DNA of 64,000 nt from Streptomyces xanthophaeus (GTDB taxonomy: Bacteria; Actinomycetota; Actinomycetes; Streptomycetales; Streptomycetaceae), in the NCBI RefSeq assembly GCF_030440515.1, contig NZ_CP076543.1:4747501-4811500 (forward strand), given 5' to 3'. This document shows positions 1-7,902 of this stretch, piece by piece. Positions within the stretch are counted from its first letter, which is position 1; the number at the start of each line of letters is the position of its first letter. Both the position numbers and the translations under genes were made by a program. The notes under the pieces were generated by a model. That model ran no database searches and was not told the DNA's origin. It worked only from the letters and a program-made list of their open reading frames with translations.

Positions 1-406
1 CGGCCGGCCCCTGGGCCCGGTGCGCCGCGGCGACGGCATGGGCCATGGCACGCCCCGACGGGGCGGCGCGCAGGATCTGCAGGACGAGCTCCACGGCCAG
101 ATCCTCGTCCACGACGACAACCGAGTTGGCGAGATCGACGAGCTGGGTCGCCACGTCGAACCGGCACGGAACCCCGGCCGTGAGAGCCTCCAGGCCCCGG
201 CGGATGACGTCACGGATGTCGGGAAGACAGGCCCGCACCACATCCTCGTCCAGGTGGTCCCCGAGCTTCTCCTCGAAGTACTCGCGGTCGGCCATCCGGA
301 TCAGCGACCGGAAGGTCTCCACCCGGAGCGCCGAGGACCCCTTCTCCCCGGCGAGCTCCTGACTGTCCGCCGCGGCCGCGGAGAGGTGTCCGTAGCTGCT
401 GTCCAC
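1..406 (-). CDS. Partial hypothetical protein, runs off left edge
   Basis: An open frame on the minus strand continues past base 1. It encodes an acidic, Leu/Val-rich helical-looking protein (around VDSSYGHLSAAAADSQELAG, then a segment with EKLGDHLDEDVVRACLPD). I do not recognise a family. The start is unclear. The frame is also open upstream of the GTG at 406, into a decayed RHS sequence, so this may be the 3' part of a rearranged gene rather than an intact one. An ATG at 295 is another in-frame start. It could be a toxin or immunity remnant of the RHS locus, but nothing in it proves that. Confidence 0.45.
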   Translation of the reverse strand, partial: MDSSYGHLSAAAADSQELAGEKGSSALRVETFRSLIRMADREYFEEKLGDHLDEDVVRACLPDIRDVIRRGLEALTAGVPCRFDVATQLVDLANSVVVVDEDLAVELVLQILRAAPSGRAMAHAVAAAHRAQGPA

Positions 407-446
407 GGAGAACTTGCGGTCGATGAGCAGGTCGTACCAGGGCGCC

Positions 447-556
447 GTCCGCGGCTTAGGCGGGTCTTCCGGCGGAGGGTGACCCGGCCGAGGGCGTCGT
501 GTTCGTAGCGGATCGAGCCGGCGCGGGTGATGCGGGTGCCGGTGTACGCGCTGGGT
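447..556 (-). pseudogene. RHS-repeat protein remnant
   Basis: On the minus strand the bases translate to a typical actinobacterial RHS/YD-repeat segment: AYTGTRITRAG followed by YEHDALGRVTLRRKTRLSR. No start codon, secretion signal or further YD repeats surround it. The frame is lost just after the repeat, and the downstream open frame (1-406) is shifted relative to it. RHS proteins are normally over 1,000 residues long toxin-delivery shells, so about 36 residues can only be a relic. Recognition of the family is firm; that it is a pseudogene fragment is an inference from the missing flanks. Confidence 0.6.
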
Positions 557-666
557 GGTGTTGCCCCGCCTGCGTCGCGTCGACGGTCGATCCTCCTCGG
601 GGGATGATCGGAGAGGACCTCACCCTCGTGGTGACGATCCACGGCACGAGGCGAGGACGTGAGGGC

Positions 667-2001
667 ATGGCACTCCCGCATTCTTCCGGCGCGCCCCGGC
701 GGGCCCGGCTGTGGGCCCTGCTGGCGTTGGTCTGCGCGGTGCTCGCGGCGGTGACGCTGGTGGCCGAGGGCATCGTCGGCGGGCTGGTCGTCCTCGTCGT
801 CGGGCTGGCCGGGGCGGCGCTCACGGCCATGGGGACCTGGTGGGTGGTGTCCCACCGCGGGGCCGTACGGCTGGTCGGCACCCTGCTGGTGGTGGGCGCG
901 CCCGTGGCCATCCTGCTCATCTACGCCCGGGCGGACCTGTGGCCCACGGCGCTGCTCGCCATCGCGCTGTGGGCGGCCGCCGTGGCCTGTGCGCGGACCG
1001 CGCTGCGCGCCGCGCGACGGCCCGACGGCATGCGGGCCGTCGCACGGGCCGCCCCCCGCAACCCGGTGCTGATCATGAACCCGAAGTCCGGCGGCGGGAA
1101 GGTCGGCCGCTTCGGCCTGGTCGAGAAGGGGGAGGCGCTCGGCGCCCGGGTGGTGCTGCTGGACCCGGCGGTCGTGACGGACGTCGCCGCCCTCGCCCGG
1201 CAGGCGGTGGCCGACGGAGCGGACCTGCTCGGGGTGGCGGGCGGCGACGGCACCCAGGCCCGGGTGGCCGAGGTGGCGGCCGAGCACGACCTGCCGTTCC
1301 TCGTGATCTCCGCGGGAACCCGGAACCACTTCGCCATGGACCTCGGGCTGGACCGCGAGGACCCGGCCCGGTGCCTGGACGCGCTGGCCGACGGGGAGGA
1401 GCTCAGGGTCGACCTGGGGGTCGTGGGCGGCCAGGCGTTCGTCAACACGGCCTCCTTCGGCGTCTACGCGGAGATCGTGCAGCGCCCGGAGTACCGGGAC
1501 GCCAAGGCGGACTCGGCACTGGCCGCGCTGCCCGACCTCCTCCTCGGATACGCCGGCACCACCCTCGACGCGGTGACCGACGAGAAACGGCTGGAGGCCC
1601 AGCAGGCGCTGCTCGTCAGCAACAACCCCTACACGTCCTCCGAACCGATGGGCGCCCGCAGGTCCCGCCTTGACCGCGGAGAACTGGGTGTCCTCGGCAT
1701 CCGGGTGAACAACGCCGCCCAGGCGGCCGAGGTCGCGCTGCGCGGCGCGAGGGCGGCGGGCCTGCACGTGCTCACCTCCCGCCAGGTCGTGATCGGATCG
1801 GCCGCGGGACGCATCGCCGTCGCCGTCGACGGCGAGGCACTGACCATGCCCACACCCGTGACCTGCTCCATCCGCCCCGGCGCACTGCGCGTCCTGGTGC
1901 CCAGGCTCCGCCCCGGGGCCCCGGTGACCGCCCCGCCCATGCAGTGGAGCGAGGTCCTCGCCCTGGCCTTCGACCGGCCGGTGGCGGGTTCGGCCGGCTG
2001 A
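667..2001 (+). CDS. Diacylglycerol kinase family (DAGK catalytic) membrane protein
   Basis: About 444 residues. The N-terminal 120 residues hold several hydrophobic segments (e.g. LWALLALVCAVLAAV), followed by a DAGK_cat/YegS-like nucleotide-binding domain: PVLIMNPKSGGGK, then GVAGGDGTQARVAEVAA (the GGDGT ATP motif) and ISAGTRNHFAMDLGL. Such enzymes phosphorylate lipid or related hydroxyls with ATP at the membrane. A sphingosine-kinase-type or phosphatidylinositol-synthase-linked role cannot be told apart here. The ATG at 667 was chosen because it follows GAGG-rich sequence and begins the hydrophobic domain; upstream in-frame codons (499, 604) give a less protein-like N terminus. It stands alone, with a short gap before the next gene. 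Confidence 0.85.
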   Translation: MALPHSSGAPRRARLWALLALVCAVLAAVTLVAEGIVGGLVVLVVGLAGAALTAMGTWWVVSHRGAVRLVGTLLVVGAPVAILLIYARADLWPTALLAIALWAAAVACARTALRAARRPDGMRAVARAAPRNPVLIMNPKSGGGKVGRFGLVEKGEALGARVVLLDPAVVTDVAALARQAVADGADLLGVAGGDGTQARVAEVAAEHDLPFLVISAGTRNHFAMDLGLDREDPARCLDALADGEELRVDLGVVGGQAFVNTASFGVYAEIVQRPEYRDAKADSALAALPDLLLGYAGTTLDAVTDEKRLEAQQALLVSNNPYTSSEPMGARRSRLDRGELGVLGIRVNNAAQAAEVALRGARAAGLHVLTSRQVVIGSAAGRIAVAVDGEALTMPTPVTCSIRPGALRVLVPRLRPGAPVTAPPMQWSEVLALAFDRPVAGSAG

Positions 2002-2085
2002 GGCCCGGGATGCCCGGGATGCCCGACCTCCTGTGCGGCGTCACAATGAGCCGTACCGCGTGTTCGCAGCGGATTGGAGACGTCC

Positions 2086-2328
2086 GTGAAGGACCTCAAG
2101 TTTGAGCAGAAGAGTTCCCTTTCCCGCCTCGAGGTCGCCGATCAGCTGTCCGCGCTCGCGGAGGCGCTGCGCCACGGCGGCAATGCCGAACTGGAACTCG
2201 GCCCCGGGAAGATGAGCCTGCGCGTCCCCGACGAGCTCCGCACCGAGATCGAGGTCGAGATCGGCGACGGGGAGATCGAGATGGAGATCGAACTCAAGTG
2301 GCCCACCGCGCAGGCCGGGGCCGCGTGA
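2086..2328 (+). CDS. Amphi-Trp domain protein
   Basis: 80 residues beginning KDLKFEQKSSLSRLEVADQL and ending IEMEIELKW, the arrangement of the small amphi-Trp domain family: an amphipathic helix followed by acidic beta strands and a terminal Lys-Trp. The molecular role of the family is not established. The GTG at 2086 is preferred because GGAG lies seven bases upstream; a TTG at 2074 would overlap that ribosome binding site. The stop codon overlaps the GTG start of the next gene (GTGA), so the two are almost certainly translated together, which suggests the small protein works with the downstream membrane protein. Confidence 0.8.
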   Translation: MKDLKFEQKSSLSRLEVADQLSALAEALRHGGNAELELGPGKMSLRVPDELRTEIEVEIGDGEIEMEIELKWPTAQAGAA

Positions 2329-2879
2329 CGGCGCCCCCGGAAGGCGGCGGACCGGAGGCCGTCCCGGAGCCGGATCCGGAGCCGGAGCGGGAGCCGGAGC
2401 CGGAGCGGGAGGCCGGCCACGAGGACTACAGCGGCGCCGTCTACGGTTCCCTGCTCGCCGCCTCCGTGGTGGTCGGAGCCGGGACGCTCGGCAAGTTCCC
2501 GAGGCTGGAACTCGTCGCACTGCTCCTCGGCACCGGCGTGGTGTTCTGGGCCGCGCACGTCTTCTCCCGCCTCTTCGGGGCCCGCATGGTGCGCCGGCTG
2601 AGCTGGGGCGTGATCCGCAGTACGTCCAAGGAGGAGCGCCCGATCATCAAGGCGGCCGTCCCCCCGGCCGTCGCGGCGGGCATCGCCCCGCTGTTCGGCC
2701 TGGGCGCCACGGGCATCGCATGGCTGGCCCTGGCCGTCGCGCTGATCGGACAGGTCGGCTGGGCCACCCTCGCCGCCAGCCGCGCCGGAGCCTCGCGCCG
2801 GCTGATGTTCCTGGCCGGCGCGATCAACCTCTTCCTCGGGCTCCTCATCGTGCTGCTCAAGGTCGCCCTCCAGCACTGA
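2325..2879 (+). CDS. Integral membrane protein coupled to amphi-Trp gene
   Basis: 184 residues. The N-terminal 35 residues are a Glu/Pro repeat (EPDPEPEREPEPER) and should be cytoplasmic. Four or five hydrophobic segments follow, for example GSLLAASVVVGAGTLG, LVALLLGTGVVFWAAHVFS, AGIAPLFGLGATGIAWLALA and GAINLFLGLLIVLLKVAL. I see no catalytic motif and do not assign a function. The GTG start overlaps the stop of the amphi-Trp gene by the GTGA arrangement, giving translational coupling. The last 23 bases overlap the 3' end of the convergent aminotransferase gene, so there is no room for a dedicated terminator between them. Confidence 0.75.
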   Translation: MTAPPEGGGPEAVPEPDPEPEREPEPEREAGHEDYSGAVYGSLLAASVVVGAGTLGKFPRLELVALLLGTGVVFWAAHVFSRLFGARMVRRLSWGVIRSTSKEERPIIKAAVPPAVAAGIAPLFGLGATGIAWLALAVALIGQVGWATLAASRAGASRRLMFLAGAINLFLGLLIVLLKVALQH

Positions 2880-4149
2880 AGCCGTTCCCCGGCTGCTTCC
2901 CGCCGTACTCCGCCAGTGCCGCGGCCAGCCGGGCGACGCCCTCGGTGATCTCGGACGGTGTGTGCGTCGTGAAGTTCAGGCGCAGGGTACGGGGGTCCGG
3001 GTCGGTGGCGTGGAAGGGGGCGCCCGGGACGAAGGCGACGCCGTGGGCGACGGCCGTCCGGAGGAGGTCCGTCGCGTCGTGGCCCTCCGGCAGCCGGGCC
3101 CAGAGGAACATGCCGCCCGCGGGCAGGTTCCACGCGCAGTCGGCCGGCAGGGTCCGGCTCAGGGCGCTCTGCAGGGCGTCGCGGCGCTCGCGGTAGGCCG
3201 TCCGGACCGTGGCCATGTGCGCGTCGAGGTCCACCGCCGCGAGGTAGTGCGCCGCTGCCAGCTGGTCGACCGTGGAGGTGTGGAGGTCCGCCGCCTGCTT
3301 CGCGACCACCGCGGCCCGGCGCAGCGCGGCCGGGGCCCGGAGCCAGCCCAGCCGTAGCCCGGGAGCCATGACCTTCGAGAAGCTGCCGAGCAGGGCCGTA
3401 CGGTCCTCCGCCCCCGGGTACGCGGCCAGCCACGGGACGTCGGAGCCCTCGTAGCGGAGTTCCCCGTACGGGTCGTCCTCGACCAGCCACAGCCCGAGCC
3501 GGGCCGCGGTCCGCGCGATCGCAGCCCGGCGGGCGGCCGGGAGGGTGCGTCCCGTCGGGTTCTGGAAGGTGGGGACGGTGTACAGCAGCTTCGGCCGCTC
3601 GCGCGCCACGACGTCCGCCAGCGCGTCCGGGAGGATGCCCTCGGCGTCGCAGGGCACGGCCACCACCCGGGCGCCGGCCAGCCGGAAGCACTGGAGCGCC
3701 GCGAGGTAGGTGGGGTTCTCGACCAGCACCACGTCGCCGGGTTCGACCAGGGTGGCGGTGACGAGGGTGAGGGCCTGCTGGGAGCCCGAGGTGACGAGTA
3801 TGTCGTCCGGGCCGGTCGGCAGCCCGCGCGCGGTCGCCCGGGCGGCGACGGCCTCGCGGAGTTCCGGGGCGCCCTCGGTGGTCGAGTACTGGAGCGCGCG
3901 CCGCGCGGACACCGCGAAGGCGGCGTCGTACGCGGCCCGCAGGCCCTCGGTGTCGAAGAGTTCGGGCGCGGGGAGGCCGCCGGCGAGGGAGATGATCCCA
4001 GGGCGTTCGGTGAGCGCGAGGATCTCGCGTACGGGGGACCCCTCCACGGAGGCGGCACGGGCGGCGAACGCGGGCGGCGGCGCGGCGGCAGTGGCGGTCG
4101 CGGCAGCGGACACGGCGGCGGACACGGTGGCAGGCACGGTGGCAGGCAC
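2857..4149 (-). CDS. PLP-dependent aminotransferase (class I/II, MocR/2-aminoadipate type)
   Basis: 430 residues. The fold type I aminotransferase core is clear: GIISLAGGLPAPELF near the start, LQYSTTEGAPELREAVA, ILVTSGSQQALTLV, VENPTYLAALQCFR, TVPTFQNPTGRTL, VEDDPYGELRYEG, and the PLP-lysine motif SFSKVMAPGLRLGW. There is no N-terminal GntR DNA-binding domain; instead there is an Ala/Thr-rich leader of about 40 residues. The substrate cannot be read from sequence; 2-aminoadipate/kynurenine or aromatic amino acid transaminases are the nearest family types. The GTG at 4149 has AAGGAG six bases upstream. It is divergent from the EthD-like gene at 4297 and convergent with 2325-2879. Confidence 0.88.
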   Translation of the reverse strand: MPATVPATVSAAVSAAATATAAAPPPAFAARAASVEGSPVREILALTERPGIISLAGGLPAPELFDTEGLRAAYDAAFAVSARRALQYSTTEGAPELREAVAARATARGLPTGPDDILVTSGSQQALTLVTATLVEPGDVVLVENPTYLAALQCFRLAGARVVAVPCDAEGILPDALADVVARERPKLLYTVPTFQNPTGRTLPAARRAAIARTAARLGLWLVEDDPYGELRYEGSDVPWLAAYPGAEDRTALLGSFSKVMAPGLRLGWLRAPAALRRAAVVAKQAADLHTSTVDQLAAAHYLAAVDLDAHMATVRTAYRERRDALQSALSRTLPADCAWNLPAGGMFLWARLPEGHDATDLLRTAVAHGVAFVPGAPFHATDPDPRTLRLNFTTHTPSEITEGVARLAAALAEYGGKQPGNGFSAGGRP

Positions 4150-4296
4150 GGGCAGCTCCTTCAGGAGGCGGGTGCGCGCATCGTAGCGATGGAAAGTTGT
4201 AGACGGCACGTATGTATCAGGGGGTGGACCGGCCGCCGCAGACCCCGGGCCGTCCGACCTCTCCCCATCTGACGCCGCATCAGCTAGACCGGTCCC

Positions 4297-5154
4297 ATGA
4301 CGACAGGAGAGCAGGAACCGCAGCAGGACACCCGGGTCGAGGACTACGCCGAGCTCGCGGCCGTCGGCCCCTACGGTGTCCGCCCCGGCCATGCGCTGAT
4401 CACCATGGTGGAACCGCACCCGGGCCACGAGTACGCGTACAACCGCTGGTACGAGGACGACCACTACTACGCCGGCGCCATGGCCATGCCCTGGATGTAC
4501 GCGGGCCGCCGCTGGGTGGCCACCCGCGAGCTGCAGGAGCTGCGCTACCCCGAGAAGTCGGCCGTCGCCCAGCCCGTCACCGCGGGCTGCTACATATCGA
4601 CGTACTGGGTCACCCAGGGCCGCTACGACGAGCACATGAAGTGGACCGTCGGCATCAACAAGCGCCTGAACCGCGACGGCCGGGTCTACCAGGACCGCAC
4701 CCACGTCTTCACGTCCTTCCAGGACCACGCGGCCACCGTCTACCGCGACGGCGCCGCCGGACCGCGGGACTTCCATGCCCTGGACCACCCGTACGAGGGT
4801 CTCGTCGTCCAGGTCGTCGACGCCGACGGGCCCGAGCAGCGGGCCGAGTTGCTGGAGTGGCTGCGCTCGCGCGCCCTGCCGAAGCGGCTGCACGGCGGTC
4901 CGGCGGCGATGGTGACGGTCTTCCGTCCGACCCCGCTCCCGGGCGACCGGATGACGTACGTCAAGCAGGTGGAGGGGGTCGACACCCGTCTCACGCTGCT
5001 GTGGTTCCTCCAGGAGGACCCCCGGACCTGCTGGGACCGCTTCCAGGGACTGGACGCGGAGGTCGCGGAGGCGGGGCTGGGGCGGGTGGAGCTGGTGGCG
5101 CCGTTCATCCCGACGGTGCCGGGGACCGACCGTTACGTCGATCAGCTGCGCTGA
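4297..5154 (+). CDS. EthD/dimeric alpha-beta barrel-like protein
   Basis: 285 residues with no signal peptide. The N-terminal part contains ALITMVEPHPGHEYAYNRWY followed by EDDHYYAGAMAMPW, the pattern of EthD-like and Dabb ferredoxin-fold proteins (NxWYxxxH...P). The second half (VTVFRPTPLPGDRMTYVKQV) looks like a further ferredoxin-like unit, so this may be an internal duplication within one chain. EthD-like proteins act as small ligand-binding or cyclase/isomerase enzymes; the substrate here is unknown. The 147-base gap to the divergent aminotransferase probably holds both promoters. Confidence 0.6.
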   Translation: MTTGEQEPQQDTRVEDYAELAAVGPYGVRPGHALITMVEPHPGHEYAYNRWYEDDHYYAGAMAMPWMYAGRRWVATRELQELRYPEKSAVAQPVTAGCYISTYWVTQGRYDEHMKWTVGINKRLNRDGRVYQDRTHVFTSFQDHAATVYRDGAAGPRDFHALDHPYEGLVVQVVDADGPEQRAELLEWLRSRALPKRLHGGPAAMVTVFRPTPLPGDRMTYVKQVEGVDTRLTLLWFLQEDPRTCWDRFQGLDAEVAEAGLGRVELVAPFIPTVPGTDRYVDQLR

Positions 5155-5374
5155 GCGGCGGGCCGTCGGCCCACCGGGCATGGCCGAGCCCCCTCGGCCA
5201 AGACGGCGGGTCGGTCGAGAGGGCTCCAGTCAGTGACGCAGGTGGTGCAGGTGGTGCAAGTAGTGCTGGTGATGCGGGTGGTGCAGAAGCCGGGCCCGTC
5301 GGTGCCGGTGCTGGTGCTCGACACGGGGACCGAACGGTGAAGGCGGCGAAGGCGGTTGGGACGCGCCTTGATGT

Positions 5375-5584
5375 TCAGGCGAGGCGTCCCAGCCGGCCCT
5401 CGGTGACGTCGGCGACGAACGAGGTCCAGGAGTCGGGGGCGAAGGTGAGGGACGGTCCGTCCTGCACCTTCGAGTCGCGGACGGCGATGGCCTCCGTGAC
5501 GGGGGACTTGACCTCGACGCAGGCGCCGTTGGCGGAGTAGGAGGACTTGATCCAGTTGGCCGTGGCGCCCTGGCGAATAGCCAT
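5375..5584 (-). CDS. DUF397 protein (WhiJ-associated small partner)
   Basis: 69 residues with the DUF397 hallmarks NWIKSSYSANGACVEVKSP, IAVRDSKVQDGPSLTFAPDS and W-x-x-FVADV. In Streptomyces these small acidic proteins occur many times per genome next to XRE/DUF5753 regulators, and in the whiJ system the partner modulates the DNA-binding protein that controls development. The XRE gene lies directly upstream on the same strand (5805-6689), the usual order. There are 220 bases between them, so the gene may have its own promoter. The family assignment is firm; the developmental role is inferred from known whiJ-like pairs. Confidence 0.9.
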   Translation of the reverse strand: MAIRQGATANWIKSSYSANGACVEVKSPVTEAIAVRDSKVQDGPSLTFAPDSWTSFVADVTEGRLGRLA

Positions 5585-5804
5585 GTTTCTCTCCGGTGAG
5601 CGAGTAGTTCCGGTGGTTCCGGTGTCCTGTCGGCCAACTTTCCGGCCGACCTGATCGACGCTACCGGCAGCTCCTGACGGGTGAAGGGATCATTCACCCG
5701 ACCGGGTGGCATATTCCATTCAAGCCTTCTGTGGCTGGGGAGTGACGGTGTACCGTACCGACCCGCTTGCCACGCGCACGGTGGATATCGGTCGTATCCG
5801 ACCC

Positions 5805-6689
5805 CTATGCGCTCTTGTCCGCGTATTGATCGATGATCTGCGAGATGAACTCACGGGTCTGGTCGACATTGAGCGCCTGTGCACGCAGGTGTTCGTACAT
5901 CACGCTGTACTTCTGGACGTCGTTGGCCTTCTCCAGGTACAGGTCGCTCGTCACGCCCTCGATGTAGACGACGGTCGAGTCGGACGCGTCCGGGAACTCC
6001 AGGATCGCGTACTGGCCGTTCACGCCGGGGTGCGCGCCCAGCTCGAAGGGCATCACCTGCACCGTGACGTGCGGCTGCTCCGACTGCTCTATCAAGTATT
6101 CGAGCTGCCGGATCATCAGCTGGGCGTCGCCCACGCGCCGGCGCAGCGCCGCCTCGTCGATCACCGCCCACAGGCGCAGCGGACCGAGGTCCGGGTTGTT
6201 GTTCTCGGTCTCGGAGAGCCGCTTCTGGCGGTGCATCCGGACCTGGACGCGCTTGTCGACGTCGGCCGGGGCGGTCTCCGGCCATGCGCCGCGGACGAGG
6301 GACTGGGCGTACTCCGTCGTCTGGAGCAGCCCCGGGATCACCAGCGGCTCGTACGTGCGCAGGCTGGCGGCGTCCGTCTCCAGGCCGATGTAGACGCTGT
6401 ACGGAATGTCGCCGAAGGCGTGCCACCAGCCCTGCTGGCGGGAATCCTTGGCCATCTGCATGAGCGAGTCGATGAGTCGGCGGTCCTCGACCTCGTAGAC
6501 GTCGCACAGGTCGCGGACATCGCGCTGGCTGATGGAGCGGCGGCCGTTCTCCAGTCGGCTGATCTTCGACTGGGAGACGAGGAGGCGCTCGGCGACCTGT
6601 TCGGCCGTCATGCCCTTGTCCTCGCGGAGCTTGCGCAACTCCATGCCCAGTCGGCGGCGTCGGACGGTGGGATTGACATTGGACGCCAC
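5805..6689 (-). CDS. XRE-family regulator with DUF5753 (WhiJ-like)
   Basis: 294 residues. An N-terminal helix-turn-helix (RRRRLGMELRKLREDKGMTA, then QVAERLLVSQSKISRLENGR) is followed by the roughly 180-residue DUF5753 sensor-like domain, with the typical EPLVIPGLLQTTEYAQSL and QPHVTVQVMPFELGAHPG. This is the Scr1/WhiJ class of Streptomyces regulators. The GTG at 6689 has GGAGG ten bases upstream and begins right before the conserved N-terminal NPTVRRRRLG. Its partner is the DUF397 gene downstream. A strong hairpin (6806-6849) separates it from the GPP34 gene upstream, so it is a separate transcription unit. Confidence 0.9.
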   Translation of the reverse strand: MASNVNPTVRRRRLGMELRKLREDKGMTAEQVAERLLVSQSKISRLENGRRSISQRDVRDLCDVYEVEDRRLIDSLMQMAKDSRQQGWWHAFGDIPYSVYIGLETDAASLRTYEPLVIPGLLQTTEYAQSLVRGAWPETAPADVDKRVQVRMHRQKRLSETENNNPDLGPLRLWAVIDEAALRRRVGDAQLMIRQLEYLIEQSEQPHVTVQVMPFELGAHPGVNGQYAILEFPDASDSTVVYIEGVTSDLYLEKANDVQKYSVMYEHLRAQALNVDQTREFISQIIDQYADKSA

Positions 6690-6805
6690 GTGAACGGCAC
6701 CTCCGCCTTCTTCTGTCGTTGCAGCTGTCTCTCTGCGTATCTGGTGTTGAGCAGACTGCCACCGAAGCGGGCGGCGCCGCTGGGGAACGGCCCGGAAACA
6801 CAGAC

Positions 6806-6849
6806 GCGCGGGGCGGCGGGGTCGGCGAACCGGCCCCGCCACCCCGCGC
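6806..6849 (-). terminator. Long GC hairpin after the GPP34 gene
   Basis: Two 20-base arms (6806-6825 and 6830-6849) pair with one mismatch and one G-T pair around the tetraloop CGAA. It lies between the stop of the GPP34 gene and the start of the XRE gene on the same strand. No U-run follows, as is common for Streptomyces terminators. Confidence 0.6.
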
Positions 6850-6981
6850 GCTGGCGGCTCCCGAGCCGGCCGGGTCCTCACGGACGTCGGTCGGGGCGGT
6901 GGCGTTGCGATGGTGGTGCGATCGAGCGGGTGGAGCAGGTGGAACGGGTGATCGGGTGGAACGGGGGTGGAACGGGGTGGA

Positions 6982-7716
6982 TCAGTGCGCGGCCGCGCGG
7001 GCCATCGCGCCCGTCCGGCGCGGCTGCAGCGGAACGCTGCTCGCCGTGGCCCGGGCCGGCGGTGCGGGTGCGCGGTCACGGCGTGGCTGTGCGGCCACAC
7101 CGTTCTGGACGTCCATCACGGCATGCGCCACGAGTCCGCCCATCGGGTCGTGCCGGATCAGGTCCCGCAGCCGGGACCTGGACGACCGCCCCTCGTTGCC
7201 GGGGTACAGGTGCTTGCCGAGTCCGACCGCGTGGGCCAGTGCGGCGAGCGCCGCGGTCCGCGGGTCCGGCGGTACGCCGGTGCGGATCGCACTGTCGAGC
7301 CGGGCTCGGATCTCCCGGCTGATCTCCGTGTCCGTCGCCTGGTAGCGAGTCGTCGGAAGCACTCCGCACATCTGTCCCGCGACGGCATGCACCATGCCGC
7401 AGCGCTCCAGATGAGCGAGGTAAATCTGGCGGAGCCCCAGTCGGGGTCCGCCGATCCAGTGGACGGCCCGTACCGGGCTGCCGCGCCTGCGCAGCAGTTC
7501 CAGTGCGGAGTCCAGAGTCGGATCTCCTGTCGGCCGTGGCATCACCACGGCGATACGATCCCCATCAGGGGCTATCCGTCCTGCCAGAGCCAGCTCCACT
7601 AGCTGTGCCCCGGCCAGGCCGAGGTCGAGCGACTGCGGCTGCGCCGTGGTACCCGTGGCCGGGTCCAAGGCGAGCAGCAGAAGCTCCTCCGGAATTGTTC
7701 TGCGGCTCCTGCCCAT
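6982..7716 (-). CDS. GPP34 family phosphoprotein (GOLPH3-like)
   Basis: 244 residues with the GPP34/GOLPH3 pattern: IPEELLLLALDPATG at the N terminus, QLVELALAGRIA, then helical segments ending in RLRDLIRHDPMGGLVAHAV and an Ala/Arg/Pro-rich tail. In eukaryotes GOLPH3 binds phosphatidylinositol-4-phosphate and keeps glycosyltransferases in the Golgi. Actinobacteria carry several copies of unknown role, perhaps in membrane or sporulation-related trafficking. The ATG at 7716 fits the family start. It is divergent from the carboxypeptidase gene at 7903, with a 186-base shared promoter region. Confidence 0.85.
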   Translation of the reverse strand: MGRSRRTIPEELLLLALDPATGTTAQPQSLDLGLAGAQLVELALAGRIAPDGDRIAVVMPRPTGDPTLDSALELLRRRGSPVRAVHWIGGPRLGLRQIYLAHLERCGMVHAVAGQMCGVLPTTRYQATDTEISREIRARLDSAIRTGVPPDPRTAALAALAHAVGLGKHLYPGNEGRSSRSRLRDLIRHDPMGGLVAHAVMDVQNGVAAQPRRDRAPAPPARATASSVPLQPRRTGAMARAAAH

Positions 7717-7902
7717 CCATGCCTCCCCGCGTGGATGAGTGACAGGGTGACGCCTCTCACATTCATCTGTCGAGAGCGCGTGGCCGCTTTGTGGGGGAAC
7801 CCGCAGCTATGTCGTTCTCGTCTAGCACGGGGGCGATGCTCCCGAGACGGGACACTGTTAGACATTCGGACAGCCGGACGTGGCGGCGATGGAGGAGGAA
7901 CG

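Noticed and set aside
5155..5374. Small ORFs in the gap before the DUF397 gene
   Set aside because: The frames there consist of Thr/Cys/His repeats produced by GGTGNTG-type sequence and have no ribosome binding site.
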